Made by a program: the position numbers and the translations under genes. From the NCBI GenBank assembly GCA_036273935.1, contig DASUGQ010000118.1, positions 1-64,000 of the forward strand: DNA of 64,000 nt. The letters run 5' to 3'. Each line of letters opens with the position of its first letter. The first letter of the stretch is position 1. The notes beneath the pieces are model-generated. The model did not search any database, was not told the origin of the DNA, and was given only the letters and a program-made list of their open reading frames with translations. Positions 41,284 through 49,938 of the stretch are shown piece by piece. The DNA is from ZC4RG29 sp036273935 (GTDB taxonomy: Bacteria; Bacteroidota; Bacteroidia; Cytophagales; Cyclobacteriaceae).

Positions 41284-43697
41284 CTACTCACTCTTCAACG
41301 TGGTGGCCGGGTTGATTCTTGCCATTGTCAGCGTGAGGTAGCCTAACGTAATCCACGATAGTAAAATCAAAAACATTCCAGCGCCAATGAAAATGATTGG
41401 ATTCAACGTAACGCGATAAGCAAAATTCTGAAGCCAGTTTTGCATGATCCAGATTACAACCGGTGTAGCGATGATTACGGCAATCAAAATCAGAATAGTA
41501 AAATCCTTAAGCAACAAGACCACAGATTATGGAACTCAGCACCGAGAACTTTTCTCACACTGATTTCTTTAGTCTTGTTGCGGAATGTGAGCGCTGCGAT
41601 TCCCAGCAGTCCAAAGCAGGCAATCAAAATGGCTCCTCCGGAGAATGCAATGATAACGCGATTGATATTTTGCTCATTGCGATATTGTTGGTTAAGATTA
41701 TCAGCCAGGAAAAAGAACTCGAACGTAAACCTGTTGTCGAATTTTTTCCAGATTCCTTCTATTTCATTGATCGTTTTGTTGAAATCATTGGTGTTGAGTT
41801 TTAAAACGATGTAATTGAAACCATTATTTCCCAATTTGATCAACAATGGTTTTACTGTGTGATGAAGGGATTGAAAATTAAAATCTTTTACAACGCCGAT
41901 CACAGTCGCATTCAGGGCATCGCCATCTCGTTCCCAGATAATTTGCTTTCCAACCGGATGATCGAGCTGAAGATTGCGCGCAGTAGTTTCGTTAATCAGA
42001 AATGCATTGTCTGTATCCGCAGGATTCTCCCTTAGGAAATCACGTCCTTCCGCCAACGAAATGTTTAATACTTTAAGAAAATCGTGATCAACGATGAGTT
42101 CAGAAACATCAATGTCATTTTCAGGATGAGTCGATTCAAAAATTTCATTTTGATTGAATGATCGCCCTGGAATGTTAGATGCTGCTGAAACTTCTTTCAC
42201 ACCGGCAAGGTGCCTGAATTCTGTCTCCACGTCTGCGAAGCGATCTCTCAATGCATCCTGATTTTTTACCGGTATTACGATCACTTCTTCTTTGCTAAAA
42301 CCAACAGATCTGTTTTGAACTGCCTGAAGCTGATTGAAGATTACGACTGCAGCACAAATCAGTACCATCGATGCACTGAACTGAAAAACAGTAAAGGCCT
42401 TGCGTATCGAAGTTCCCTTTGGACTTTGCAAAAATTTGCCTTTCAGCGCTGGGGTTGGTTTTACTGACGACAAGTAAAGTGACGGATAAATACCGGCAAC
42501 AAGTCCAACGACTATTCCGATCAGTGCCAAAATCGTGATCAATGAGATCATCGAAAACTGAACCGCACTTTCCGTCATAAAGTTGAACATTGGAACTAGT
42601 ATCTGAATCATAGCAAGGGACACCAGCATCGCTGCCAAAGCCACCAGCACAGATTCACCAGTGAACTGGATGATGAGTTGCCTTTTTAAAGCGCCAAGCG
42701 ATTTGCGAATACCAATCTCCCTTGCGCGCTCTGCTGATTGTGCGGTCGTAAGATTAATGAAGTTGATGCACGCGATGACAAGAATCAGAATCGCAGCAGC
42801 AATCATCATGTAAACATAATCGATGTTGCCATTGCCCTCCAGTTCCCAGCGAACATTTGATTTGAGGTGAATATCAGTAATCGGTTGAAGTTTCAGTCCA
42901 TAGTGATTGTCCTCAAAGTATTTGAAATCTTCAGCTGACCAATCCACATAATTTTTGAGCCAGGGCATTAACTGACTTTCAAGTTTTTTTGCATCTGCTC
43001 CAGGTTTCAGTCTTACATAATTATAGTGTCCGAAATCTGCCCAGGTGTAGTACTGGCTTTGCGGATCTTCGAGTGCTTTTTCAAGAACATAGGAAACGAG
43101 GAAGTCGAAATGAAAATGCGAAAGCTCCGGAACATCTTTGAATACCGCTACTACTTCGATAAGCGTTTTGTCGTCATTGACCGAGAGGAATTTTCCGATA
43201 GGATTTTCATCACCGAAGTATTTGTGTGCGGCTTTTTCTGAGATCAGCAAGCCACCCATTTTTTTCAGGGCATCGGGATCACCTTTTACGATCGGAAATG
43301 AAAAAACTTTGAAGAATGTCGTGTCAACTGCCAGCACACCGGTTTCATCGTATTGAATATTTTTCTGTGGGTTGCGGATGGAGAACGTTTCGCGTGTAAG
43401 GCCAGGGCCCCAGAGAGGAGAAAGACTTACGGCATTTTCTACTTCTGGAAAGTCGTGCACCATCGCCTGTGCGAGCGGATGAGGAGTTCGTGTTTGTGGA
43501 TTATCGTTTTCCCAGATAACGCGATAGATATTTTCTGAACCTTCATGAAATTTATCGTACGCAAGTTCTCTGCTAAGATATTGATTGATGAGGAACACGC
43601 AGGTGACACCCAAAGCAAGCCCCAGAATGTTGATGAGACTGTAATATTTGTTCTTGAGCAGATTGCGGAGCGAGATCTTTAAATAATTGATGATCAT
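41284..43697 (-). pseudogene. FtsX/MacB-type ABC transporter permease, frameshifted near its 3' end
   Basis: The main frame (43697-41490, 735 codons) has the MacB-PCD/FtsX layout of Bacteroidota antimicrobial-peptide-type permeases: N-terminal helix (YYSLINILGLALGVTCVFLI), a periplasmic domain, RAREIGIRKSLGA, three helices, a second periplasmic domain and KEISVRKVLGAEFHNL. It then ends abnormally. The continuation (LLLKDFTILILIAVIIATPV ... INPATTLKSE, stop at 41284) is in another frame beginning near 41523. One missing base near 41522-41525 explains it. The full protein would be about 803 residues. It has no ATP-binding subunit nearby. Either a recent null allele or an assembly indel. Confidence 0.8.
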
Positions 43698-44361
43698 AAG
43701 TCAGGTTAAGGGTTCCGATGCCGTTGCCATTTTCGGGCCAGTGTATAAAACTTGCAATTACCGAGGTTTACTAAGGTATTTTTGAAAGATTTACCGTTCG
43801 GTTGTGAGGTTTGGTGATCGGTGGCGGACATGGTCTTTTGCTGGTTTCTTTCTCTACGAGCTTACACTTTGGTACAGTTTGCAAGCTATCTTCATGCATT
43901 TTTTTAGCAATCTGACTTCCTTCATCAGTATGTATTTTAGTGACGTTGAAGCAATGTTCCGGAGACATGATTCACGCGTTTATGGTGCTATTGCGATTTT
44001 GTTAGGGAACAATTTGATGCTCTAAAGCGGTTTGCGAAACGTTCACTCAAATATTCTTGCGAAGTGATTTTCAAGGTGATTTCTCATGGCATTTCGAAAC
44101 AGATCAGGGGACCGTTCTCTATCACTTCGACAAGTCCCTTAGGCGACACAAATTTCTGCTTGCTATTAACAGGTATCTTCAGTAACCCACTGTGATGAAC
44201 ATAGTCAAAAATTGGGAGAAGCATTTTCTGAATTTTTTTAGAACTTCGTTGCCGGTAATTTCACATAACTTGCCGGAATCATAAGGATATTTTTTTAAAA
44301 TCAATCTTTTGGGAACTAGGTATTTGATCGATTAACATAAACACGTTTATACTTTGAAACG
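43698..44361. other. Non-coding or decayed region upstream of sialidase
   Basis: No intact gene is evident. Minus-strand frames 43968-43771 (65 codons, MSPEHCFNVTKIHTDEGSQI...) and 44224-44084 (46 codons, MLLPIFDYVHHSGLLKIPVN...) look mildly coding. The second extends upstream to 44260 without a start and could be the tail of a lost gene. I recognise neither. The last 70 bases are AT-rich and precede the sialidase, so they may contain its promoter. Confidence 0.3.
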
Positions 44362-45525
44362 ATGAAGAAGCTAATAACTTTTACCTTACTGATTATCCAA
44401 ATTTTTTCGCATGCAGATGCTCAACAAACCGCCGTACCTGTTTTTACATCAGGTCAGGATGGTTACAAGAGCTACCGGATTCCAGCCATCCTTCGCTTGC
44501 CAAATAAAGATCTTTTGGCTTTTTGTGAAGGTCGCGTAAACAGCGCCGGCGATTTCGGTAACATAGATATTGTCATGAAGAGAAGCAGTGATAACGGAAA
44601 AACATGGAGTTCCCTTCAGGTCGTTGCCGACTACGAAATGCTTCAGGCAGGGAATCCGGCGCCTGTGATTGATGGCACAGACCCTGCCTATCCAAATGGA
44701 AGAATTTTTTTGTTTTACAATACAGGCAATAATCATGAGGGTGAAGTGCGAAAAGGTAATGGTCTCCGCGAAGTTTGGTATAAAACATCGGTGGACGGCG
44801 GCATGACGTGGAGCATGCCAGTGAATATTACAATGGATGTTCATCGCCCTAATCAGCCGGAGATCAATGCAGCTTATGATTTCAAAGAGGACTGGCGAAG
44901 TTATGCCAACACACCCGGTCATGCTATGCAATTTCAAAACGGAAAATACAACGGGAGAATATTTGTTGCTGCGAATCGTTCAACAGGCGAACCGCAGGAA
45001 GAATTTATGGATTACCAGGCTTTTGGGTTCTACACGGATGACCACGGAAGATCGTTTCATCTAAGTGAAATGATACCCGTCCCCGGAGGCAACGAATCAA
45101 CGGCAGCCGAGCTTTCCAATGATCGGTTGATGATGAACTCCCGCAATCAAAAAGGTGACATCAAAGCCAGAATTGTTTCCATTAGCAATGATGGTGGAGT
45201 TACATGGGATACCACATACTTTGACAGGACCTTGATCGATCCGGTAAACGAAGGTAGCCTGTTAACCTTATCCTATAATAAGAATAACAACGTACTTGCC
45301 TTTTGTAATGCGGCTGATGCTGTAAATCGAAACAACTTAACCCTGCGAATCAGTTATGATGATGGCAAAACATGGACGAAGAGTTTGGTGGTGGACAAGA
45401 GTGATGACGTAAAAAGCTACACGGCTTACTCTGACTTGGTGAAGATTTCAAAAAATGAAATTGGTGTGTTTTACGAGCGAAGCAACTATGCTGAAATAGT
45501 TTACAATTCTGTAAAATGGAAATGA
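44362..45525 (+). CDS. Secreted exo-α-sialidase (GH33)
   Basis: A 387-residue protein with signal peptide (to about residue 20). It has the sialidase hallmarks: SYRIPAILR (R-I-P with first active-site Arg about 39), several Asp-boxes (SSDNGKTW, SVDGGMTW, SNDGGVTW, SYDDGKTW), a Glu/Arg-containing region (NPAPVIDGTDPAYPNGRIFL) and a C-terminal TAYSDLVKI...GVFYERSNYAEIVY with the nucleophile Tyr region. GH33 sialidases release terminal sialic acids in the periplasm or outside. The following bases contain a decayed N-acylglucosamine 2-epimerase, suggesting that this is the survivor of a sialic-acid utilisation cluster. Confidence 0.88.
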   Translation: MKKLITFTLLIIQIFSHADAQQTAVPVFTSGQDGYKSYRIPAILRLPNKDLLAFCEGRVNSAGDFGNIDIVMKRSSDNGKTWSSLQVVADYEMLQAGNPAPVIDGTDPAYPNGRIFLFYNTGNNHEGEVRKGNGLREVWYKTSVDGGMTWSMPVNITMDVHRPNQPEINAAYDFKEDWRSYANTPGHAMQFQNGKYNGRIFVAANRSTGEPQEEFMDYQAFGFYTDDHGRSFHLSEMIPVPGGNESTAAELSNDRLMMNSRNQKGDIKARIVSISNDGGVTWDTTYFDRTLIDPVNEGSLLTLSYNKNNNVLAFCNAADAVNRNNLTLRISYDDGKTWTKSLVVDKSDDVKSYTAYSDLVKISKNEIGVFYERSNYAEIVYNSVKWK

Positions 45526-45834
45526 ACGAAATGGTTGTGGTGCAGGTAGCTCCCTGATAGATGAAGATAAGATGGTTTGGATTCAGGGTCGTACTTCCTG
45601 GATGTTGGCAACCTTATACAATACAGTTGAGGAAAAGAAGGAATGGCTGGAATGGTCTAAATCGGGAATTCGTTTTTTGCGCGAACATGGTGTGGACAGC
45701 GATGGCTGGAGTTTTTTCACGTTACCAATGATGGCGACCCATTCGGAAACGGAGATATTTTTTTTCAGAGACATTTGCCGTGATAGCTTCGGCCTCGTGG
45801 GCCAATGCTACCAGGACTCCAGTCTCGAAGAGTA
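45526..45834 (+). pseudogene. N-acylglucosamine 2-epimerase (AGE/RnBP family), internal fragment
   Basis: Directly after the sialidase stop the plus strand reads GSSLIDEDKMVWIQGRTSWM and LATLYNTVEEKKEWLEWSKS, typical of AGE-family (α/α)6-barrel epimerases. A change of frame near 45725 leads through NDGDPFG, and a further shift gives RRYFFSETFAVIASASWANA, ending at a stop near 45832. The beginning and the second half of a normal 390-residue protein are missing. It would have converted N-acetylmannosamine to N-acetylglucosamine, the step after sialate cleavage, so gene order and function agree. Confidence 0.65.
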
Positions 45835-45980
45835 AGCGGTAAGCGAAATGTCGAAAGTTTGTTTCGGATTATTCAGAGAGTAGAAGACTCGTCTAAGTCC
45901 GGTCTTTCCCCTTAACGTGGACTTGATATCGACACAAAAAGTATGGATAAACTTGTTTATATTTAGAATGAAGGAAAGCC

Positions 45981-46562
45981 ATGCACGAACAACTTATTAA
46001 GGGCATTCGGGAGAAAATAACCTTGACGGAAGAAGGTGAGCCTCAAGTGAAGAAGTTCTTTATTCCAAAAAAATTGAGAAAGAGGCAATATCTGCTCAAC
46101 GCAGGGGACGTATGTCACCACATCGCATTCGTGGAAAAGGGACTGATGCGTTCCTTCAGCGTGGACGAAGGAGGCTATGAACACGTGATGCAATTTGCGA
46201 TGGAGGGATGGTGGATTTCAGATATGGCCAGTTTTCTGAGCCAGGAGGAAGCGATTTATAATATTGAAGCCTTGGAAAACGCGGAACTGCTTCTTTTGAC
46301 CAAACCGGCCATGGATGAAATGATTGACGGTATCCCAGGAATGGAGCGGTATTTCCGATTACTTATGCAAAACAGCATCATTGCGCTCCAGAGGAGAATT
46401 CGTGTCGTGCAGACCTACTCTGCAGAGGAGGTATATCTGAAATTAATGGAAGTACAACCTGAAATCATTAGCCGGGCACCGCAACAACATGTGGCCTCTT
46501 ATTTAGGCATAACACCCGAGACGCTGAGCCGGATTCGCAAGCAGGTATCAACCAGAAGATAG
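45981..46562 (+). CDS. Crp/Fnr family transcriptional regulator
   Basis: A 193-residue regulator with a cNMP-binding-like β-roll (about 25-115; LLNAGDVCHHIAFVEKGLMR), a long dimerisation helix and a C-terminal winged helix. The recognition helix reads TPETLSRIRKQ, with Glu180, Ser183 and Arg184 in the same E..SR pattern that E. coli FNR uses to read TTGAT. There is no N-terminal four-cysteine cluster, so it is not an oxygen sensor of FNR type, and the signal is unknown. Two perfect TTGAT-N4-ATCAA sites lie upstream of the next plus-strand genes (46968 and 47875), making it the likely regulator of the stress operon that follows. Confidence 0.9.
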   Translation: MHEQLIKGIREKITLTEEGEPQVKKFFIPKKLRKRQYLLNAGDVCHHIAFVEKGLMRSFSVDEGGYEHVMQFAMEGWWISDMASFLSQEEAIYNIEALENAELLLLTKPAMDEMIDGIPGMERYFRLLMQNSIIALQRRIRVVQTYSAEEVYLKLMEVQPEIISRAPQQHVASYLGITPETLSRIRKQVSTRR

Positions 46563-46577
46563 CGAATACTGACATAG

Positions 46578-46880
46578 TTATCGTTTGATCGATAATTTCC
46601 GGATCATTGCATCATTCAGATTTTCGGCATATACGCCGTAGGCATCAACTAGTACACCTTTAACTCCATCGGTGGATGATATCGCAAAGACGATGCTGTT
46701 GTCGTCTACGTTGGACATCCCTTCGAACCGGTAAAATTCGTCAATCGTAAATTGCTCCGGCTGCAATTGCAGTTTTAAGGAAGGGCATTCAATGCAAGTG
46801 GGCTGAATATTGAAATCTTCCGTGTAGCCTCTTGCTTTTAAATCATTCGTTGCTTCGGATAAGCTTCTGTAGGTTTTCAT
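46578..46880 (-). CDS. Small conserved hypothetical protein (often mislabelled PRPP synthetase)
   Basis: A 100-residue protein (YRSLSEATNDLKARGYTEDF, CIECPSLKLQLQPEQFTIDE, FYRFEGMSNVDDNSIVFAIS, SSTDGVKGVLVDAYGVYAEN). I recognise it as a small family common in Bacteroidota that databases sometimes call phosphoribosylpyrophosphate synthetase without catalytic support. It carries no PRPP-synthetase motif. Cys-x-x-Cys in TCIECP could bind metal. It is convergent with the Crp/Fnr gene (16 bases between stops). Confidence 0.7.
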   Translation of the reverse strand: MKTYRSLSEATNDLKARGYTEDFNIQPTCIECPSLKLQLQPEQFTIDEFYRFEGMSNVDDNSIVFAISSTDGVKGVLVDAYGVYAENLNDAMIRKLSIKR

Positions 46881-46967
46881 ATCATTCAGTTAATTGTTGA
46901 AATCAGGTTGCCCTTATTTACAGTTTGAGAAGGGACTGCAATATTATAAAACAACGTGAGGATTCTC

Positions 46968-46981
46968 TTGATCTGCATCAA
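46968..46981. promoter_or_regulatory. FNR/Crp-type box 1
   Basis: TTGATCTGCATCAA is a perfect TTGAT-N4-ATCAA palindrome. Its centre is 55.0 bases upstream of the centre of TAACTTTG (47026-47033) and it precedes the reductase ATG at 47052. The -33 TTTG is missing, as expected for an activator-dependent promoter. The spacing is repeated exactly at the second box. Confidence 0.6.
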
Positions 46982-47025
46982 GTCCTTTCTTATTTCATAT
47001 CAATGTGTTCCGCATGGCGCTGCCG

Positions 47026-47033
47026 TAACTTTG
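47026..47033 (+). promoter_or_regulatory. -7 element (TAnnTTTG) of the reductase gene
   Basis: TAACTTTG fits the Bacteroidota -7 consensus and lies 18 bases before the ATG at 47052. It supports the downstream start for that gene, since a longer frame beginning at 46956 would run through the promoter and the box. Confidence 0.5.
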
Positions 47034-47051
47034 TTTCATCAAACAAGACGA

Positions 47052-47720
47052 ATGATGAAAACACCAACAACAGTCGCAATTATAGGAGCTACAGGACGCA
47101 TGGGTGCAGCTATTGCAAAAGGTCTTTCTAAAAATGGCCGTTATCGCCTGCTCCTCATGTCTCAGGAACAAGACGAACTCATTGATTTGAAAGTTCAGCT
47201 GGAGAAAACCAATTCCGATGCGGAAGTATATGCATTAAGCTGTGCAAAGGAAGCATCCTGGGAAGCCGACATCATCATTGTGGCTACTCCTTCCGAAGAG
47301 GATATGATAGTGGCCGATAAAATACGGGAAGTAGCAACCGGAAAAATTGTAATCAGTATTTCCAATCCGCTGAACAATGCCTACACTTATTCAGTCCGCT
47401 CACCGGATACCAGCGCTGCAGAAGAATTGCAAAAACTCCTGCCACATTCCAAGGTAGTGAAGACGTTCAATACAATTTCCGCGGCAGACTTTAGCGCTCC
47501 ACCTATTGATGGAAAAACAGCCGATGTGTTCATCACCGGTAACAACGGTAAGGCCGTTGAGGTGGTTTCGGAAGTGGTGAAAGCGGTGGATTTCAATCCG
47601 ATCATCGTAGGAGATTTGGCCGTGAGCAGAACACTCGAGCGAATGCATTTGCCCCTGATTCAACTCACGATGAAATACAATTACAATTGGCTTGCGGGTT
47701 GGAGGATCCCCCACAAATGA
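47052..47720 (+). CDS. NADP-binding reductase (F420-dependent-NADP-reductase-like)
   Basis: About 222 residues from ATG 47052. The frame opens at 46956, but the promoter elements lie inside that extension. N-terminal Rossmann motif TVAIIGATGRMGAAIAKGLS, then DIIIVATPSEED, SISNPLNNAY and KVVKTFNTISAADFS, as in NADPH-dependent F420 reductase-like and related NAD(P)-binding proteins. Role is probably reduction in redox or electrophile stress; the real cofactor partner is unknown. It heads the plus-strand stress operon downstream of FNR-type box 1. Confidence 0.75.
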   Translation: MMKTPTTVAIIGATGRMGAAIAKGLSKNGRYRLLLMSQEQDELIDLKVQLEKTNSDAEVYALSCAKEASWEADIIIVATPSEEDMIVADKIREVATGKIVISISNPLNNAYTYSVRSPDTSAAEELQKLLPHSKVVKTFNTISAADFSAPPIDGKTADVFITGNNGKAVEVVSEVVKAVDFNPIIVGDLAVSRTLERMHLPLIQLTMKYNYNWLAGWRIPHK

Positions 47721-47744
47721 ATCTGTCAAAATAAAATGAGAATT

Positions 47745-47966
47745 ATGAAAACATCAAGTAAATCTTATCTCGCGTTGATCGTACTAATCGTCATGTGCAT
47801 TTTAATGATTGTTAAACTTTCAAAAGATGCCCGTTCAACGCAGCAGCAAGAAGACTTGTGCGAAGTCGAAACACTTGATCTCGATCAAACGCTTTCTTAT
47901 TTCACATCAATGCAAGTGGAGGCAGGCTCATCTACCTTTGAGCTATCAAACAAACAGAGACTTTAA
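47745..47966 (+). CDS. Small single-helix membrane protein, hypothetical
   Basis: From ATG 47745 (or 47736) the frame gives about 73-76 residues: KTSSKSYLALIVLIVMCILM forms one membrane helix, then a charged tail (STQQQEDLCEVETLDLDQTL). The tail's DNA contains FNR-type box 2 and a -7 element, and is similar to the promoter region of the preceding gene (LDLHQVLSYF versus LDLDQTLSYF when translated). It may be a real small protein or an artefact of a duplicated promoter. Confidence 0.4.
   Translation: MKTSSKSYLALIVLIVMCILMIVKLSKDARSTQQQEDLCEVETLDLDQTLSYFTSMQVEAGSSTFELSNKQRL
47875..47888. promoter_or_regulatory. FNR/Crp-type box 2
   Basis: TTGATCTCGATCAA is a second perfect TTGAT-N4-ATCAA palindrome, centred 55.0 bases upstream of TACCTTTG (47933-47940). 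The flank TTTCTTATTTCACATCAATG also matches box 1's flank. The target is the YceI gene at 47988. Confidence 0.6.
47933..47940 (+). promoter_or_regulatory. -7 element (TAnnTTTG) of the yceI gene
   Basis: TACCTTTG, 47 bases before the YceI ATG, at the same distance from its FNR-type box as the element at 47026. No -33 TTTG is seen. Confidence 0.5.
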
Positions 47967-47987
47967 AATTTTATAAACAAGAGAACT

Positions 47988-48533
47988 ATGAAAACAGCAA
48001 CCGAATCAATCACAACCAAATGGACGTTAGATCCTACGCACAGTGAACTGGTGTTCAAAGTAAAGCACCTGATGATCACCAATGTAAAGGGAGAGTTCAG
48101 AAAATTCTCGGCCGAAATCGACGGTGATGATTTTACCAAGTCACCGATTAGCGTAACCATCGACGCCGCTTCAATCTTCACCAATGAAGATCAACGTGAT
48201 GGTCACTTAAAGAGCGCCGACTTCTTTGATGTGGAGAATTATCCCACACTTACTTTTAAGAGTACTTCACTCAAACAAGTGGATGACGACGACTACATGC
48301 TGAAGGGTATTTTAACGATCCGGGACGTGAGCAAAGAAATAGAGCTCGACGTGGAGTTTGGTGGTGTGAACAAGGATCCATGGGGAAATGAAAAGGCCGG
48401 ATTCTCCGTCAAAGGAAAAATAAACAGGAAAGACTTTGGCCTGAATTGGAACGCGGCGCTTGAAACGGGTGGGGTACTGGTTAGTGAAGAAGTTAAGATC
48501 AGTGCAGAGGTGCAGTTTGTTAAACGGGCTTAA
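47988..48533 (+). CDS. YceI family polyisoprenoid-binding-like protein
   Basis: A 181-residue protein with the YceI lipocalin-like barrel: KWTLDPTHSELVFKVKHLMI, GEFRKFSAEIDGDDF, DQRDGHLKSADFFDVENYPT, FKSTSLKQV, LTIRDVSKEIELDVEFGG and AGFSVKGKINRKDFGLNWN. YceI proteins bind isoprenoid quinones or related lipids. No signal peptide is present, so it acts in the cytoplasm, as in many Bacteroidota stress clusters. Directly downstream of FNR-type box 2. Confidence 0.92.
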   Translation: MKTATESITTKWTLDPTHSELVFKVKHLMITNVKGEFRKFSAEIDGDDFTKSPISVTIDAASIFTNEDQRDGHLKSADFFDVENYPTLTFKSTSLKQVDDDDYMLKGILTIRDVSKEIELDVEFGGVNKDPWGNEKAGFSVKGKINRKDFGLNWNAALETGGVLVSEEVKISAEVQFVKRA

Positions 48534-48572
48534 TTGAGAACTGAGTTAAATAATAAACAAAAAACCAAAATA

Positions 48573-49322
48573 ATGAAAACATTGGAAAACAAAGTGGCTA
48601 TTATTACCGGAGCGGGCTCTGGGATTGGTCGCGCAACCGCCCTCCTTTTTGCAAGGGAAGGCGCTAAAGTTATTGTGTCCGACATCAACAAGGATAACGG
48701 CACGGCAGTAGTAAATGAAATTGAGAAAGCAGGGGGGAAGGCACACTTCATCCAGGCAGACTCCTCCAAAGCGGAAGACCATAAGGTGCTCGTTGAGCGG
48801 ACCTTGAAACAATATGGTCCGATGGATATTGCTGTAAACAATGCCGGTATTGCAGGACCGCTTGGTCCTACAGGAGAATACCCGATAGATGGATGGCAAA
48901 AAGTTATCGACATCAACTTATCAGGCGTGTTTTACGGACTCCGCTATCAGATTCCGGCCATGCTTGCAAAGGGAGGAACCATCGTTAATATTGCCTCGAT
49001 CCTCGGACAGGCTGGTACAAAGGGATCACCCGCCTACGTTGCAGCAAAGCACGGAGTAGTGGGCTTAACTAAAGCTGCTGCACTAGAGTATGCTGACAAA
49101 AATATTCGGGTGAATGCTGTCGGGCCTGGGTACATTAAAACACCATTAGTGATAAACGCACTTGACAAACCCACACTCGATGCACTGGTTGGTCTACATC
49201 CCATCGGAAGACTGGGTGAGCCAGAAGAGATCGCAGAACTCATCTTGTGGTTGGCTTCGTCAAAGTCATCCTTTGCTACTGGTGGATATTACGCATTGGA
49301 TGGCGGATATCTCGCTCAGTAG
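48573..49322 (+). CDS. Short-chain dehydrogenase/reductase (classical SDR)
   Basis: 249 residues from ATG 48573; the frame opens at a TTG (48534), but those residues are not SDR-like. Motifs: TGAGSGIGRATAL (cofactor), DINKDN (Asp favouring NAD(H)), NNAGIAGPLG, catalytic Ser region NIASILGQAG, Tyr-x-x-x-Lys in YVAAKHG, and the C-terminal ATGGYYALDGGY. A glucose-1-dehydrogenase/3-oxoacyl-ACP-reductase-like oxidoreductase; substrate unknown. It follows yceI in the same direction. Confidence 0.9.
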   Translation: MKTLENKVAIITGAGSGIGRATALLFAREGAKVIVSDINKDNGTAVVNEIEKAGGKAHFIQADSSKAEDHKVLVERTLKQYGPMDIAVNNAGIAGPLGPTGEYPIDGWQKVIDINLSGVFYGLRYQIPAMLAKGGTIVNIASILGQAGTKGSPAYVAAKHGVVGLTKAAALEYADKNIRVNAVGPGYIKTPLVINALDKPTLDALVGLHPIGRLGEPEEIAELILWLASSKSSFATGGYYALDGGYLAQ

Positions 49323-49337
49323 AATATATCAGTCTAT

Positions 49338-49364
49338 AATTACCCTGGAAAATCCGGGGTAATT
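49338..49364. terminator. Hairpin after the SDR gene
   Basis: AATTACCC (49338-49345) and GGGTAATT (49357-49364) form a perfect 8-bp stem with an 11-base loop, 16 bases after the SDR stop. There is no T-tract, so it may be a weak terminator or processing hairpin within the stress gene series. Confidence 0.4.
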
Positions 49365-49430
49365 GCCGCTAATCATCATCAAGCATTTGTTTCGTTTACG
49401 TAAGATAAATAATTGTAAATCCTGCACGAT

Positions 49431-49922
49431 ATGGGAAACTCGTATAAAATTCCAGCACAAACGCGTATCGGTCATGTTCATTTGAAGGTGGCTGATTTAA
49501 ACCAGTCGTTAACATTTTATCGCGATTTGCTCGGCTTCGAATTAATGACCACCTATGGCGATCAGGCTGCTTTCATTTCTGCCGGCGGGTACCATCATCA
49601 TATTGGTCTGAACACCTGGCACAGTGAAGGTGCACCGCCTGCTTCACGCGAAGGTGTTGGGTTGTATCACACCGCTATCTTGTACCCGACACGGAAAGAC
49701 CTCGCCGTAATTCTCGATCGGTTAAGAAAAAATCGTTACCCGCTCACCGGTGCCTCGGATCATGGCGTTTCAGAAGCTTTGTATCTGGATGACCCCGATG
49801 GTAATGGAGTTGAATTGTACTACGACAGACCAAAGGAACATTGGCCAAGACGTTCAGACGGTTCCATTGATATGTATACGCGACCGCTGAACCTTGATGA
49901 TCTATTGAAAGAACTGAATTAA
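49431..49922 (+). CDS. Glyoxalase/VOC superfamily protein
   Basis: A 163-residue vicinal-oxygen-chelate protein similar to catechol 2,3-dioxygenase-like lyases: IGHVHLKVADLNQSLTFYRD (first metal His), HHHIGLNTW, GLYHTAILYPTRKDL (metal His) and DPDGNGVELYYDRP (metal Glu). All metal-ligand positions are present. Probably detoxifies aldehydes or aromatic electrophiles. Same strand as the redox genes around it. Confidence 0.88.
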   Translation: MGNSYKIPAQTRIGHVHLKVADLNQSLTFYRDLLGFELMTTYGDQAAFISAGGYHHHIGLNTWHSEGAPPASREGVGLYHTAILYPTRKDLAVILDRLRKNRYPLTGASDHGVSEALYLDDPDGNGVELYYDRPKEHWPRRSDGSIDMYTRPLNLDDLLKELN

Positions 49923-49938
49923 AATTATGATGCCTGAC

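Noticed and set aside
44327..44338. TTGATCGATTAA before the sialidase as a third FNR-type box
   Set aside because: Not the TTGAT-N4-ATCAA arrangement, and no -7 element at 55 bp.
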